The position numbers were made by a program, and so were the translations under genes. A DNA stretch of 64,000 nt, taken from positions 74,382,501-74,446,500 of the forward strand of contig JAZBRS010000014.1 of assembly GCA_037176725.1 (NCBI GenBank). Reading direction: 5' to 3'. This document shows, piece after piece, positions 43,431 to 54,700 of this stretch (position 1 is the stretch's first letter; every line of letters begins with the position of its first letter). This DNA is from Posidonia oceanica (lineage: Eukaryota > Streptophyta > Magnoliopsida > Alismatales > Posidoniaceae). The notes beneath the pieces were generated by a model. The model was not told the DNA's origin. It saw nothing but the letters and a program-made list of their open reading frames with translations, and searched no databases.

Positions 43431-44640
43431 CGGATCATCAGCCGAGGGCGATAGTTTACGGTCCTATCAACCGGAACGATAGTTTACGGTCCTATCAACC
43501 GGAAGACGCAGTTGTGAGTGATAGTTACTGGATATCAGCCGTATAACATGGTTGCCATAGATAGTTTAGGATATCAGCCTAGATCGATAGTTTAGGTTAT
43601 CAGTCTAGCGATAGTTTAGGTTATCAGCCTAGATCGATAGTTTACAGTCCTATCAACTGGAAAGGGCAAACCATGAGTGATAGTTACTGGATATCAGCCG
43701 TATAACGCAAATGCCGGATAGTTTAGGATATTAGCCTAGATAGATAGTTTAGGATATCAGCCTAGCGATAGTTTAGGTTATCAGCCTAGATCGATAGTTT
43801 AGGTTATCAGCCTAGCGGCATTGCGAGGGACAGTTACTGGATGTCAGCCGTATAATGCAATTGCGATAGATAGTTTAGGATATCAGCCTAGATCGATAGT
43901 TTAGGTTATCAGCCTAGATCGATAGTTTAGGATATCAGCCTAGATCGATAGTTTAGGTTATCAGCCTAGAGATAGTTTACAGTCCTATCAACTGGAAAGA
44001 GCAATTGCAAGGGATAGTTACTGGATATCAGCCGTATAACGTAATTGCCATAGATAGTTTAGGATATCAGCCTAGATCGATAGTTTAGGTTATCAGCCTA
44101 GATCGATAGTTTAGGATATCAGCCTAGATAGATAGTTTAGGATATCAGCCTAGATCGATAGTTTACAGTCCTATCAACTGGAAAGGGCAATTACGAGGGA
44201 CAGTTACTGGATGTCAGCCGTATAACGTAAATGCCGGATAGTTTAGGATATCAGCCTAGATAGATAGTTTAGGATATCAGCCTAGCGATAGTTTAGGTTA
44301 TCAGCCTAGATCGATAGTTTAGGTTATCAGCCTAGCGGCATTGCGAGGGACAGTTACTGGATGTCAGCCATATAACACAACTGCAGGCCAACCATGGATC
44401 AGCCTGAGAATAGATAGTTTAGGATATCAGCCTGAGAATAGATAGTTTAGGAATATCAGCCTGAGAGTAGATAGTTTAGGAATATCAGCCTGGGAGTAGA
44501 TAGTTTAGGAATATCAGCCTGGGAGTAGATAGTTTAAGAATATCAGCCTGGGAGTGCTTGATTGTTGATAGTTTAGGATATCAGCCTAGGAGTACTTGAT
44601 TGATGGAGTGATGAGTGATTGGTTGATGAGTGATTGAATG
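43431..44640 (-). repeat. GATAG/TATC hairpin minisatellite of E7
   Basis: Units of about 24-26 bp, plus-strand core GATAGTTTAGGATATCAGCC, mixed with GATAGTTTACAGTCCTATC and with GATAGTTACTGGATATC or GACAGTTACTGGATGTC. The last two differ at paired arm positions. It is the same family as the array at 731-1772 but with other unit types amplified. Confidence 0.93.
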
Positions 44641-44689
44641 CTGAATGATTGATTGATGAGTGCTTAATTGCTTGATAAGAGGGGACGAG

Positions 44690-45085
44690 ATCATGATGAG
44701 AGGCTACTTCTAAAGAGGGAGATGAGGTAATGATGAGAGTTATTGCTAAAGAAGGGGGGTGAGGTAATGATGAGAGCTAATGCTAAAGAAGGGGGATGAG
44801 GTAATGATGAGAGCTTGATGCTAAAGAAGGGGGGTGAGATAATGATGAGAGCTAATGCTAAAGAAGGGGGATGAGGTAATGATGAGAGCTTGATGCTAAA
44901 GAAGGGGGATGAGGTAATGATGAGAGCTTGATGCTAAAGAAGGGGGGTGAGATAATGATGGGAGCTAATGCTAAAGAAGGGGGATGAGGTAATGATGAGA
45001 GCTAATGCTAAAGAAGGGGGATGAGGTAATGATGAGAACTAATGCTAAAGAAGGGGGGTGAGATAATGATGAGAGCTTGATTGAA
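44690..45085 (-). repeat. 37/38-bp tandem array of E7
   Basis: About ten units of TAATGATGAGAGC, then TAATGC or TTGATGC, then TAAAGAAGGGGG. It is the counterpart of the 36-bp array of E1. The changed unit length removes the open frame seen there. Confidence 0.9.
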
Positions 45086-45648
45086 AAAGGTGATAAGATA
45101 TCAGACTTATCGGCCGGCAAAGAGGAGATGAGATAATGATGAGATTGATTGATTGGGAAAGGTGATAAGATATCGGACTTATCGGTCGGCAAAGAGGGGA
45201 TGAGAACAAGGGTGAGATACCGCGGGGCGTCTGAAAAGATGCCCCTGGTATCAGGATGATACCAGGGGTTGGTCGAAACGTCCCTGGTATCGAGAAAAGC
45301 GAAGGGTGGACAAAATTGACGTGTTTGTCAGACGAGTAGTTTGGGGTACCAGCCCAAAGGAGACTCAGCCGGGGATGTCCGGTGGCAGGTCGGACGGCGC
45401 GGGTTCACAGAGGTCCTGGAGCCTGGGTCCTTTGCTGAGGACTTTCCTGCGTCATGCGAGCAATCAGTCGGGCCAAGGGGCCTCCGGATGTGAGTGGCGA
45501 GGAGCATGGAATGCATGATCAGCTTTGAAATGTGAACAGCCAGCGCAAAGCGGTTTGCATTGATAGAACTGTTGGTTATATGCCCGTGACAGGCCAAAAA
45601 GTACAGCACAACTTGAAAGGAAGACAGAATGACAGCTGCATGATGGCT
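45086..45648 (-). other. E7 segment with GATAAG motif, 11-bp inverted repeat and tract-like site
   Basis: GATAAG/CTTATC arms occur at 45093-45112 and 45162-45181. CCCCTGGTATC (45242-45252) and GATACCAGGGG (45258-45268) form a perfect 11-bp stem with a 5-base loop. On the sense strand AGGGGCATCTTTTCAGACGCCCC-like sequence follows (45246 down to 45224), resembling a polypurine tract plus an LTR start. A single further CCCTGGTATC copy lies near 45282. Confidence 0.72.
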
Positions 45649-46852
45649 CTAGCTGATTCGGGCCTTCTTTGATCTTCCAGAGTCAGGGAACAAGGGACCG
45701 CTCGGCGGGACTTCGTCAATGGGCCAGAGGTTCTGCACTTCAGTGATGTACTCAGGGGTACACCCTACACCTCTTATTGCAGCGATGTCTGTTGATCGCA
45801 CCCCATGCTGCATCAGGTTGGCTAGCTCCTTCGTGGGGGCAATTGTACTGAGGGGATATTCTTGAAGGAGCTTAGGCGTTGTGCTGTCGACAAAGGCGCC
45901 CTGCTGGAAGCCGAACTGACGCATGACTCTGATAGGGTGATATTCTACACCCGCAGTAAATCCTGGTAGCACAGCCAAACGCATGTCGCGTGCATTGAAG
46001 AAGACAGTGAATGCTTCGGCTGCAGAAGGAATGATGTGCCATGTGACTGTGTCGTCTGTCAGTCCCGATAGCCTTTCATATTCTTCCTTGACGCTCTTGA
46101 CTGCCTTGGCATGGCCGCTGCTGCAGTAGGCCTCGAAAGCATGCACTTGGGGGCGCAGAAGGTCTATCTCAGTGTGTGCCGCTAGCCAGACCTGAATGAA
46201 TGATCCGCAACCATGAAAGTGGCGGCAGTGATGCGAGATGCGGTTCCAGACCGCGGTAGGTTTCTGCCAAGACAACCGGTGCTAGGTCTATCTGGCGAGT
46301 CACCACGGCGAGTGCTATTTCAGCGATCTCGACGGCCACTGTTACCTTGCCATGAGTAAAGACCAGCTCGCCTAGGAAATGGGTGACAAACCCTCGGAGC
46401 CACAGCTCGTCTCCGAGTTCAGTGCGCTTTTCCACAATATCATCAAAGTACGCTAGGCGAAGCAGAGGCATGGGCCCGCTAGTACAAATCAGCTTCTGCT
46501 GGCAACTTTGGGTAGAGAGGCCGGTCAGCTGTTTCAGGACTGCCATGTATCCGTCACGCCTCATGAAGATGGGCGGCCCCAAGATCTTGGAAAAGCTGCA
46601 GATCCGGCGCACTTCTTCCAGTGTAGGTGTCAGTTCAGTTCTGCCGAAACGGAAGACATGGTGTGCTGGCTTCCAGAATCGCGCAGCAGCACACAGAAGA
46701 TGGCGGCTCACCTCTACATCAGCAGCCTTTAGCAGTTTGGTCGGAATGCCCCACAGGCGCAGCTTCTCACAGTCATCTTTTGTAAGCTTGCCGATCCATT
46801 CTCGTAGGATCTCAGAACAGTGTACCGGGGTCACCAGAGTGGGGAAACTCAT
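45649..46852 (-). pseudogene. Plant-mobile-domain-like extra ORF of E7 (one frameshift)
   Basis: Starts at ATG 46852 (MSFPTLVTPVHCSEILREW). The signature is ADVEVSRHLLCAAARFW, then HVFRFGRTELTPTLEEV, as in plant mobile domain/DUF7745 proteins. The first frame covers 227 codons to 46169. Homology continues in the frame ending at 45649 after a one-base shift near 46240, giving a natural length near 400 residues. The C-terminus ends in a basic RSKKARIS. It is encoded in sense orientation 1.35 kb downstream of pol and has the same position and length as in E2, so it belongs to the element. Function in transposition is unknown; chromatin or silencing interference is speculation from host proteins with this domain. 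Confidence 0.72.
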
Positions 46853-48206
46853 TGCACAGATCGCAGGATGTGGGCAAACGGCTGTTACAAGAGTCTTCAG
46901 ATACCTGTTGCCAAGACTGTGAATTATCAGAGCTCATATAGGCACAAAACCATCATAGGAAAGCAGATTCTGAAACTGGTAGAAATAGGTGCAACACATT
47001 TAGCAGTAAACATTCAGACTATGGCAATTGAACATGTATAAGCATAAGGGCATTCTGTTGATGTGGCGGGGACTGTCAGGAACCCCGGGTTGTTGCAGCC
47101 TGACGGTGCCAACGCATGCTAAGTAGAGGTACTGTCTCAGTGCTGGAGTAAGCCTTTGCGGAGTGGGATGATCAGAGAGGGTGGAGATGACTGGAAAATG
47201 CAGATGCGTGTGATTTGGTGTAGTTTGCCCTCAATATCGGGGTGCTTTGGTGCCTGCTGTATGGAAAGGGTGCGGTCCTTAACTCACCGGACTCTACTCA
47301 GACTCCTAACTTGTTGGTGGCACTCGAGGAAAGGATGTTGGTGATGTTTGGTGGTGGTGTAGAGAGGACGGGCTCCATGTCAAACTCTCAAGGACTTACA
47401 CTCACTCCTACTTCTTTCTTCTCTCTCTTTTTTTTTTAATGTCGGTGTGCAGAGCTCTCCTCATTCCTATTTTGGAAGCAAGGAGGACTCGACCCGGGCT
47501 TTGACTCTTTTCTGGGGTAGGAGAGAGGTGCGGGGTTACGCGGCCTGCCTTTATTCTCTTCTTCTTTTTTTCTTTCCCCTCTTCTTTTTTTTTGCGGGAA
47601 TGGGGCCTTCCCCCCCTCTCCCTTTTCTTTTCTATCATTCTCCTTTTGTTTTTTTTTTCGTTCCTTTTTTTTTTCTTTTTCATTTTCCTTTCTTTTTTTT
47701 TGGCTTGCAGGTTTCCGCTGTCCCCTCCCCTAGGGGAGATGGGCGTTAGGGTCTTTCGGGTGCAGACTTTTGGCTCTCTCTTTCTCTCTTTTTTTTTTTT
47801 TTTTTTTTGCACTTCTAGGCTGGGATATGTACTGCTTTCTGACTAACTCCTAGCACTCTTCTAAAGGGTGTAAGTCCTTAGGGGTTTGGGCATTTCGCCC
47901 GCTCTCATTGAGTGGTGGCTCCCTCACTAGTCAAGACATCTAAGTAGCATCGGGTGAGGTCGGGAGACTCCTTTCGCAGCAGGCAAGCACCTCTGGTTTT
48001 CATCACCGGGCAGAATGCAATGTATGATTTGATGGGGGATGTGAATGGTATGAGCAGAGGAATGCATGGGAGTGTTGCGATGTCAGGAAATGCAAGAGAG
48101 TGGATGAAGTGAAGTACGGAGGAGATAGGGCGAAAAGAGATACAAAGATATGCAAATGGCGAGAACATGACAAATGGGAGGAAGAATCCGCAATGGCTAC
48201 TCCCAG
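46853..48206 (-). other. Spacer between E7 pol and the extra ORF
   Basis: No supported ORF. It contains a long sense-strand A/G-rich tract (plus strand T/C-rich, 47410-47815, including a run of T near 47785-47808). A conserved AG before GTATCTGAAGACTC (boundary at 46905/46904 on the minus strand), 52 bases before the ATG, could be a splice acceptor. Confidence 0.6.
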
Positions 48207-51200
48207 CTACTGATAGTACTTCTTGAGGTAGCACATGTTGACCGGCTCGGACTGCTCGACCTGGTCCATGTCCTCAAGAGTTACTGCGCCGCTTGAGAAG
48301 ATCTGCTTAACTACAAAGGGTCCGCGTCAGTTAGGTCGGAATTTGCCTCGACCGTCCGGTAGATGAATGGCACGCAGAACAAGATCTCCGGGCTGGAAGC
48401 TTCTGGGCCGGACTTTCTTCAAGAATGCTTTAGCCATTCGCTTCTGATAACAATGGGCATTGTGCATGGCTTGTAGTCTGTGCTCATCAATCAGGTTCAG
48501 TTGGACGCAGCGGTCTTCGACCCATTCTGCCTCTTCCAACTCAGCTTCTCGCAAGATCCGCAGTGAGGGGATCTCCACTTCAACAGGCAATACCGCTTCC
48601 ATGCCGTACACCAGCGAGTAAGGGGTGGCTCCTGTCGAGGTCCGGATTGATGTCCTGTACGCCCAGAGTGCGTACGGGAGCTTGTCGTGCCAATCCTTGT
48701 GGGTTTCTGCCATCTTCTTCATGATCTTGATGATGTTCTTGTTGGCAGACTCCACTGCTCCATTCATCTGAGGCCGGTATGGTGAGGAGCGATGATGCTT
48801 GATCTTGAAACTCTGTAGGAACTCCTCAGTTCTTTCGGCGATGAAGTTCGTGCCATTATCAGAGATGATGGAGTGAGGGACCCCGTACTGGGCAACGATG
48901 TTGTTCCTGATGAACTTTTCAGTTGCCACTGCGGTGACTGTCCTGTAAGAAGCTGCTTCCACCCACTTAGTGAAGTAGTCTATTGCCACCATGATGAAGC
49001 GATGGCCGTTTGAGGCAGCAGGGTGTATTGCGCCAATGACATCGATCCCCCAGGTGGAGAAAGGCCATGGCGAGGACATGTTGTGCAGCTGATGAGGGGG
49101 AGCCTTGATGAAATTGCCATGGATCTGACAGTTGTGGCATTTACGCACGAAACGGCAACAGTCTGCTTCCATGGTTTGCCAGAAATACCCTTGGAGCATG
49201 ATCTTCTTAGCTAAAAGGACACCGTTCATGTGCGGGCCACAGGTCCCGGCATGCACTTGAAGCATTAAGGTATCAGCCTCTGGTTTGTCTAGGCAGCGTA
49301 ATAGCATCTGATTGTACGATCTTCTGTATAACTGCCCAGCCCCCAGTACATACTTTGATGCCAGACGCGCCAAAGTTCTCTTATCTTTTGCAGTGGTGCC
49401 AGGTGGGAGGCTGCCGGACTCCAAGAATGCTTTGATATCATGATACCATGGCTGCTCCGCTGTCGGATCTGCTTCCTCTATATTCATGCAATGCGCAGGC
49501 TCCTCTATGCAGGTGACTGACACATCCACCATGCTGTTCTCTGGTATGCTAAGCCAAGAAGCCAAGGTCGCTAATGCGTCTGCATACGCATTCTTTGCCC
49601 TGTTCATGTATGTGAAATCAATGCTCTTGAACTCTTCTATCAGCCTCAGCAGACATTCGTGATATGGCACGAGCTTGGGGTCTTTTGTCTTCCAGTTGCC
49701 ATTCACCTGAGAGATCACCAACATGGCATCACCATGCACGTGCAACTTCTGTGCTTTGTGCTCAAGGGCGACTTTCAAACCCAGGATGCATGCTTCGTAT
49801 TCTACTTCATTGTTCGTGCATGCGAAAGTCAACTTCCTCGCAAAAGGAATCATCTGTCCTTGAGGTGTGGTCAGCACTGCTCCTATGCCCCGACCCTTCT
49901 TATTGACGGCGCCGTCGAAGTACAGCCGCCACTGCTCTTGCTCTTCAGGGTCTTTCTCTTCTGAGTCCTCCGTCGCAAAAAGAATGTCCTCGTCAGGGAA
50001 CTGCGTCTGGAGGGGTTGATATTCAGGCAGAGGGAAATTCGCGAGGTGATCCGCCATAGCCTGGCCCTTCATAGATCTCTGTGTGACAAAAGTGATGTCA
50101 TATTGGGACAACAACACCTGCCACTTGACACATCTGCCCACCAAAGCCGGCTTTTGGAAGAGAAATTTGATGGGATCATGACGGCACAAGAGCTGAACTG
50201 GGTACGCCATCATATAGTGCCTCAGTTTCTGCGCGGCCCAGACAAGGGATAGACAGGTCTTCTCCATCACGCTGTACCTGGCTTCACATTCATTGAACTT
50301 TTTGCTCAGGTAGTAGATGGCGCGCTCCTTCCTGCCAGATTCGTCGTGTTGGCCCAGGACGGCACCCATGGAATGCTGTGTGGTTGAGAGATAGAGGAGC
50401 AGAGGTCTTCCTGGCGTGGGCGGGACCAAGACTGGAGGCTTGACCAGCAGCTGCTTGATCTTCTCAAATGCGGCTTGACATTCTTCATTCCAATCGATTT
50501 GTGCATTCTTCCTCAGGAGTTTGAAGATGGGCTCGCAGATGGGCGTAAGCTGTGCAATGAAGCGGCTGATGTACTGTAAACGCCCAAGTAGGCCTCGAAC
50601 CTCCTTCTCGGTTCTAGGGGGTGGCATCTCCACGATGGCTTTACCTTTCATCGGGTCCACTTCAATCCCCCTTTGGCTAACAATGTAGCCGAGCAGTTTG
50701 CCAGATGAAACCCCAAATACGCACTTATTGGGGTTAAGCCTCAGTCTGTATTTCCTCAGGCGGTCAAAGAGCTTCTTTAGGCAAGCAAGGTTATCCTCAG
50801 GCTCTTTGGTCTTTGCGATCATGTCGTCTACATAGACCTCCACTTCTTGGTGCATGAGGTCGTGGAAAAGTGTGGTCATGGCCCTCTGATATGTTGCGCC
50901 AGCATTCTTCAACCCGAACGGCATAACCTGATAACAGAAGACCCCCCAGGGGGTGATGAACGAAGTTTTTTCCATGTCTTCTTCTGCCATCTTGATCTGA
51001 TTATAGCCGGAGAAGCCGTCCATAAAGGATAGCATCTTGTGACCCGCAGTGTTGTTGACCAGGACGTCAATGTGAGGCAATGGGAAGTCGTCCTTGGGAC
51101 TCGCCTTATTCAGGTCCCTGTAGTCGATACATATCCGGATCCGGCCGTCCTTCTTGGGCACTGGCACGATGTTTGCAAGCCATTCAGGGTAAAGGACGAC

Positions 51201-51704
51201 CTTTAAAAAGTTAACATCAAGCTGCTTCATTATTTCTTCCTTGATCATGAGCAGCCACTGTGGTCGCCATCTTCTCAGTTTCTGCTTTACTGGCTTGGCA
51301 TCTGGCTTCAAGGGCAAGTTATGGACCACTATTTCGACATCCAGGCCGACCATGTCTTCATAAGTCCAGGCGAAGACATCCGCATACTCCCTCAGGAATG
51401 CGATGAACTCTAACCTGACTTGTGGTGATAGCAGGGCACTGATGCGAACTTCTTTGGTTTCTTCGGCTGTGCCGAGGTTAATAGTCTCCGTTTCTTCCTC
51501 AACATGCAGATTGGGACCTTCTGGGTCGTCGTCATAGGGGCGGAACTCAGGCGATGGGTCATCATTCTCATCTTCGCCTGTATTATCTTCCTCTCCGTAC
51601 GCAACAAGTTCCGAGAGAATCTCCTTTTCGAAAGTGGGGTTTGTCACATCGAAGGAGCGTAGAAGTTCTGCTTCTTGGCCCTGGTGACGCCTCAGGATGG
51701 TCAC
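48207..51704 (-). CDS. pol: E7 pol: RT, two RNase H domains, integrase
   Basis: An 1125-codon open frame runs to a TGA at 48327 that replaces Trp. Homology continues in frame to TAG at 48207 (YLKKYYQ end). Residues counted from 51704. RT covers about 166-345, with catalytic Asp229 (FMDG) and YVDD 291-294. The degenerate gypsy RNase H, about 432-556, has LYLSTT where the first Asp should be. The second RNase H, about 590-712, has Asp597, Glu635, Asp659 and Asp709 intact. Integrase from about 790 has His818, His825, Cys856 and Cys859, and the DDE acids 888, 949 and 985. The frame is the same as gag-pro, separated by one TGA at 51729 where E2 has CGA, so this was probably one polyprotein. Confidence 0.93.
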
Positions 51705-51728
51705 GCCTACCCGAGTGTTTCTGTATCT

Positions 51729-54700
51729 TCAGTGTGCGACCTCTGCTCTGATGGCTTCTCCCGTCTGCTCTGCTGCTGATGACACTTCTGCGTGTTCTGC
51801 CGACACTACTAAAGGCCTTGCTGACTCTGCAACTGATACTGCCGATGACTTTGCCACTGAAACTTCTAACAATTCTGTCACTGATTCTGCTTTCTGTTCT
51901 GTTGCCGTTGTTGTGTGATCTACTGGTGTCTCTTCTTCTGAATCTGCTAACACGCTTGTGGAGGGCGTATCGGACTGGCGGCTGACCTGGATACTGCCGC
52001 CCCTTGCTATCTTGCCCGAGTGAGGCATGTGCTGCACGAGCCAACTAGACCCACCTTCGGGTTGAATGGTAATGAGCTCATCGGGTCTAGAGGAGTCCGG
52101 TACTCCTGAATTTCCTTCCAGGGCCATGATGGAGGTGGAGCCCTCTCGCAGAGGAGGATCCGTAACTACGGCTTTTCCTTTCCTTTCTGCGGCTTGGTGC
52201 TGTGCCAGGTCTTCTACTATGGATTCGAGCTGCTCCTGGTAAAGCAGCTCTAGATCAGACATCCATGAATCGACTTGGGCTTCTATCGCCCCTCCTTCTT
52301 CCTCATCTGAGGGTGAATCGACATAGTAGGCGCCGAGGGCCTGTGGCGCTGGCTCGGCTGCGAGATGGATTACTGTCTCTGGTACTTGTATCTTCTGACT
52401 CACGGGCGCGCCTGATTGCGACTGTCCCGGCAAGGGAGACCCAGATGGTCTAATCAGAGGGATTGCAGATGGATATGCTGCCAGAGTGACTGCTGCTGTC
52501 AGAGGATGGGCAGAGGTGCTCTCTTGAAGGCTCGAGGGCCGGGAGACCGCGATGCTCAGCTGGTTCCCCGTGACTGGTGATGACGACGAGAGCTCGGCCT
52601 CCGATACCATAGGATCTGGCCATGAAAGTTGCCGGTCTGCGGCAAGAGGAAGTTTGACTGACTGAACTGGCTGCACTGCTTGAGATGCGGCTTCTGAAAA
52701 GGGCTGAGTTATGCTGCTGACTGAACTCAGCGATTGACCTTTCTGCGAAGGTGGTAGTTGCACTGATGCGACAACGGTTGCATGCGAACTGACTGACTGT
52801 GCTTGAATTGGTGCTGGTATTGCTGACATGACTGCAGGAGAATCAAAGACTGTCAAATCTGCCAAGGGTTCTGCCAAGACTGCTGCCTCATGATCTGTGG
52901 AAGGAGTGGCCAGATAAACCGACTGGTGTGCTGTTGCATTGGGCTGGCTTTCGCTGCACGTCTGAACTGCCCCTGTCGTGCCCAACTGTTCCTCGTCCGG
53001 GTAGTAGTCCTCAACGCAGACCCAGTCCTCCTCCGGTGGCGGAGGGCTTTGACACGGCTCCGACTGCACTACGGCTTGGACGGCGCTTGAACCCAGGATA
53101 CCTGCACTTGTAAAGTTAGCTAGGCTCCGAGGTATGACCATTCTCTGATTCTTCGCTTGCGGGCGCTTGCCTTTATCGGAGTGAGGGTCGTAACCTAGAC
53201 CCTCGTTGTCTCTTCGTTCTTCCGCCATGATTGGTTCGGCGATTCCTTTGCCATGTCGCCCGAGCGGTGTCCCTTTGACGTAGCCCCACCTGTGACAAAC
53301 GTTCTCGACCATCTGAAAGGGGTTGTTGTGAACGGCCAAGGAGTTGACACGCTCAAGATCTGGTAAAAAGTTAACCGGCTCGCACCGATTAACGCGATAC
53401 AAGGCGTTCGAGAGATCAGGATCAAAGGGGACAGTCCGCGAAGAGATAGAGGAAATCGCCTCGATCCGCTCCTTCTCAAAATTCTCCGCCATGACAACGA
53501 TAACATCGTCACCTCGGCGGAACTTGATCATGCGATGGAGGGTCGAGGGGATAACCTGATGCTTGTGGAGCCAAGGGCGCCCAAGCAGAAAGTTGAAGTT
53601 AGGTTCCAAGTTGACGACGTAGAATTCCACATCGAATGTGACCGGACCAATGGTAAGAGGAATAATCAAAATCCCTAGAGCGTCATGGTGAGTGTTATCA
53701 AAAGCTGTCATTCCCTTTACAGCTGGAGTAATGTCCTCGGCCTTGAATCCAAGCTTGGTTGCTGTTCGCAAGGGACAGACGTTAAGGCCTGACCCATTAT
53801 CGACCAGTGCAAGGGGAATGCGAAAGTTCTTGAATTGTACCGTGACGAACAAGGATTGATTGTGATTAATCCCCGCCGGAGGCAGCTCATCACTTGTGAA
53901 AGTGATGACCTGGGGCTCCGCGATCATTCCAACCATGCTTTCCAAGGCGGCGGGTTCTATGGCTTGGGACACACGGGCAGCTTGGAACACGCGAAGGAAA
54001 GCCTTGCGATGCTCGGCAGAAGTGTGTATCAGGTCCCAGATGGATATGTCGGCCTTAACCTTTTTGAGCTGGGATGTGATATCGGCTTTAGGTTGGCATT
54101 TCTTGGTAGTAGGTGGTACGGTCTTAGGAACAGGTTCAACTATGGTGGACTCAAGAGGTTGGCCTGAAGGTAGTGGGACTGTAGGCTGGGCTAAGGGCAG
54201 AGGTATTGCAGGTTGTGGATGACTAGGTCTGGTTACTGGTGCCGGAGGTCTGTAGACCCTCCCCGATCGCGTCACTTCCGCACACATTTCTGTGGCATAG
54301 CTGTAAGGTACGCGATGGGTATCCCGGGTTAGGTTAATAACCACGGGAGCGCGTGCGGCGAGCACGAGAGGGGCTACAGGCTGAGGAGGGCACGGATAGG
54401 AGGGTAGCTGGGAAGGCAAGCCAGGTGGGGATTGAGGTCTTGCTAACAGGTGTACGGGAAACTCTGGCTGAGGTCTGGCTAGGAGATGTATTGGGGATTG
54501 GGCCCGGGAAAGCATGGCGGCTGATGCAGGAGAACGCTCCGGCCTGGCGCGCGGTCGGATCATGTGAACGCCCGACTCAGAACCGGCGATAGCTGCAAGA
54601 TAGAGAGAGACTGGAAAGGGAGTAGAAACATCATGGATAAGCTCGGAAGGATCTACCACAGATGTGAGAGACCCAGAAGGAAACAAGAAGTGAATTCCTG

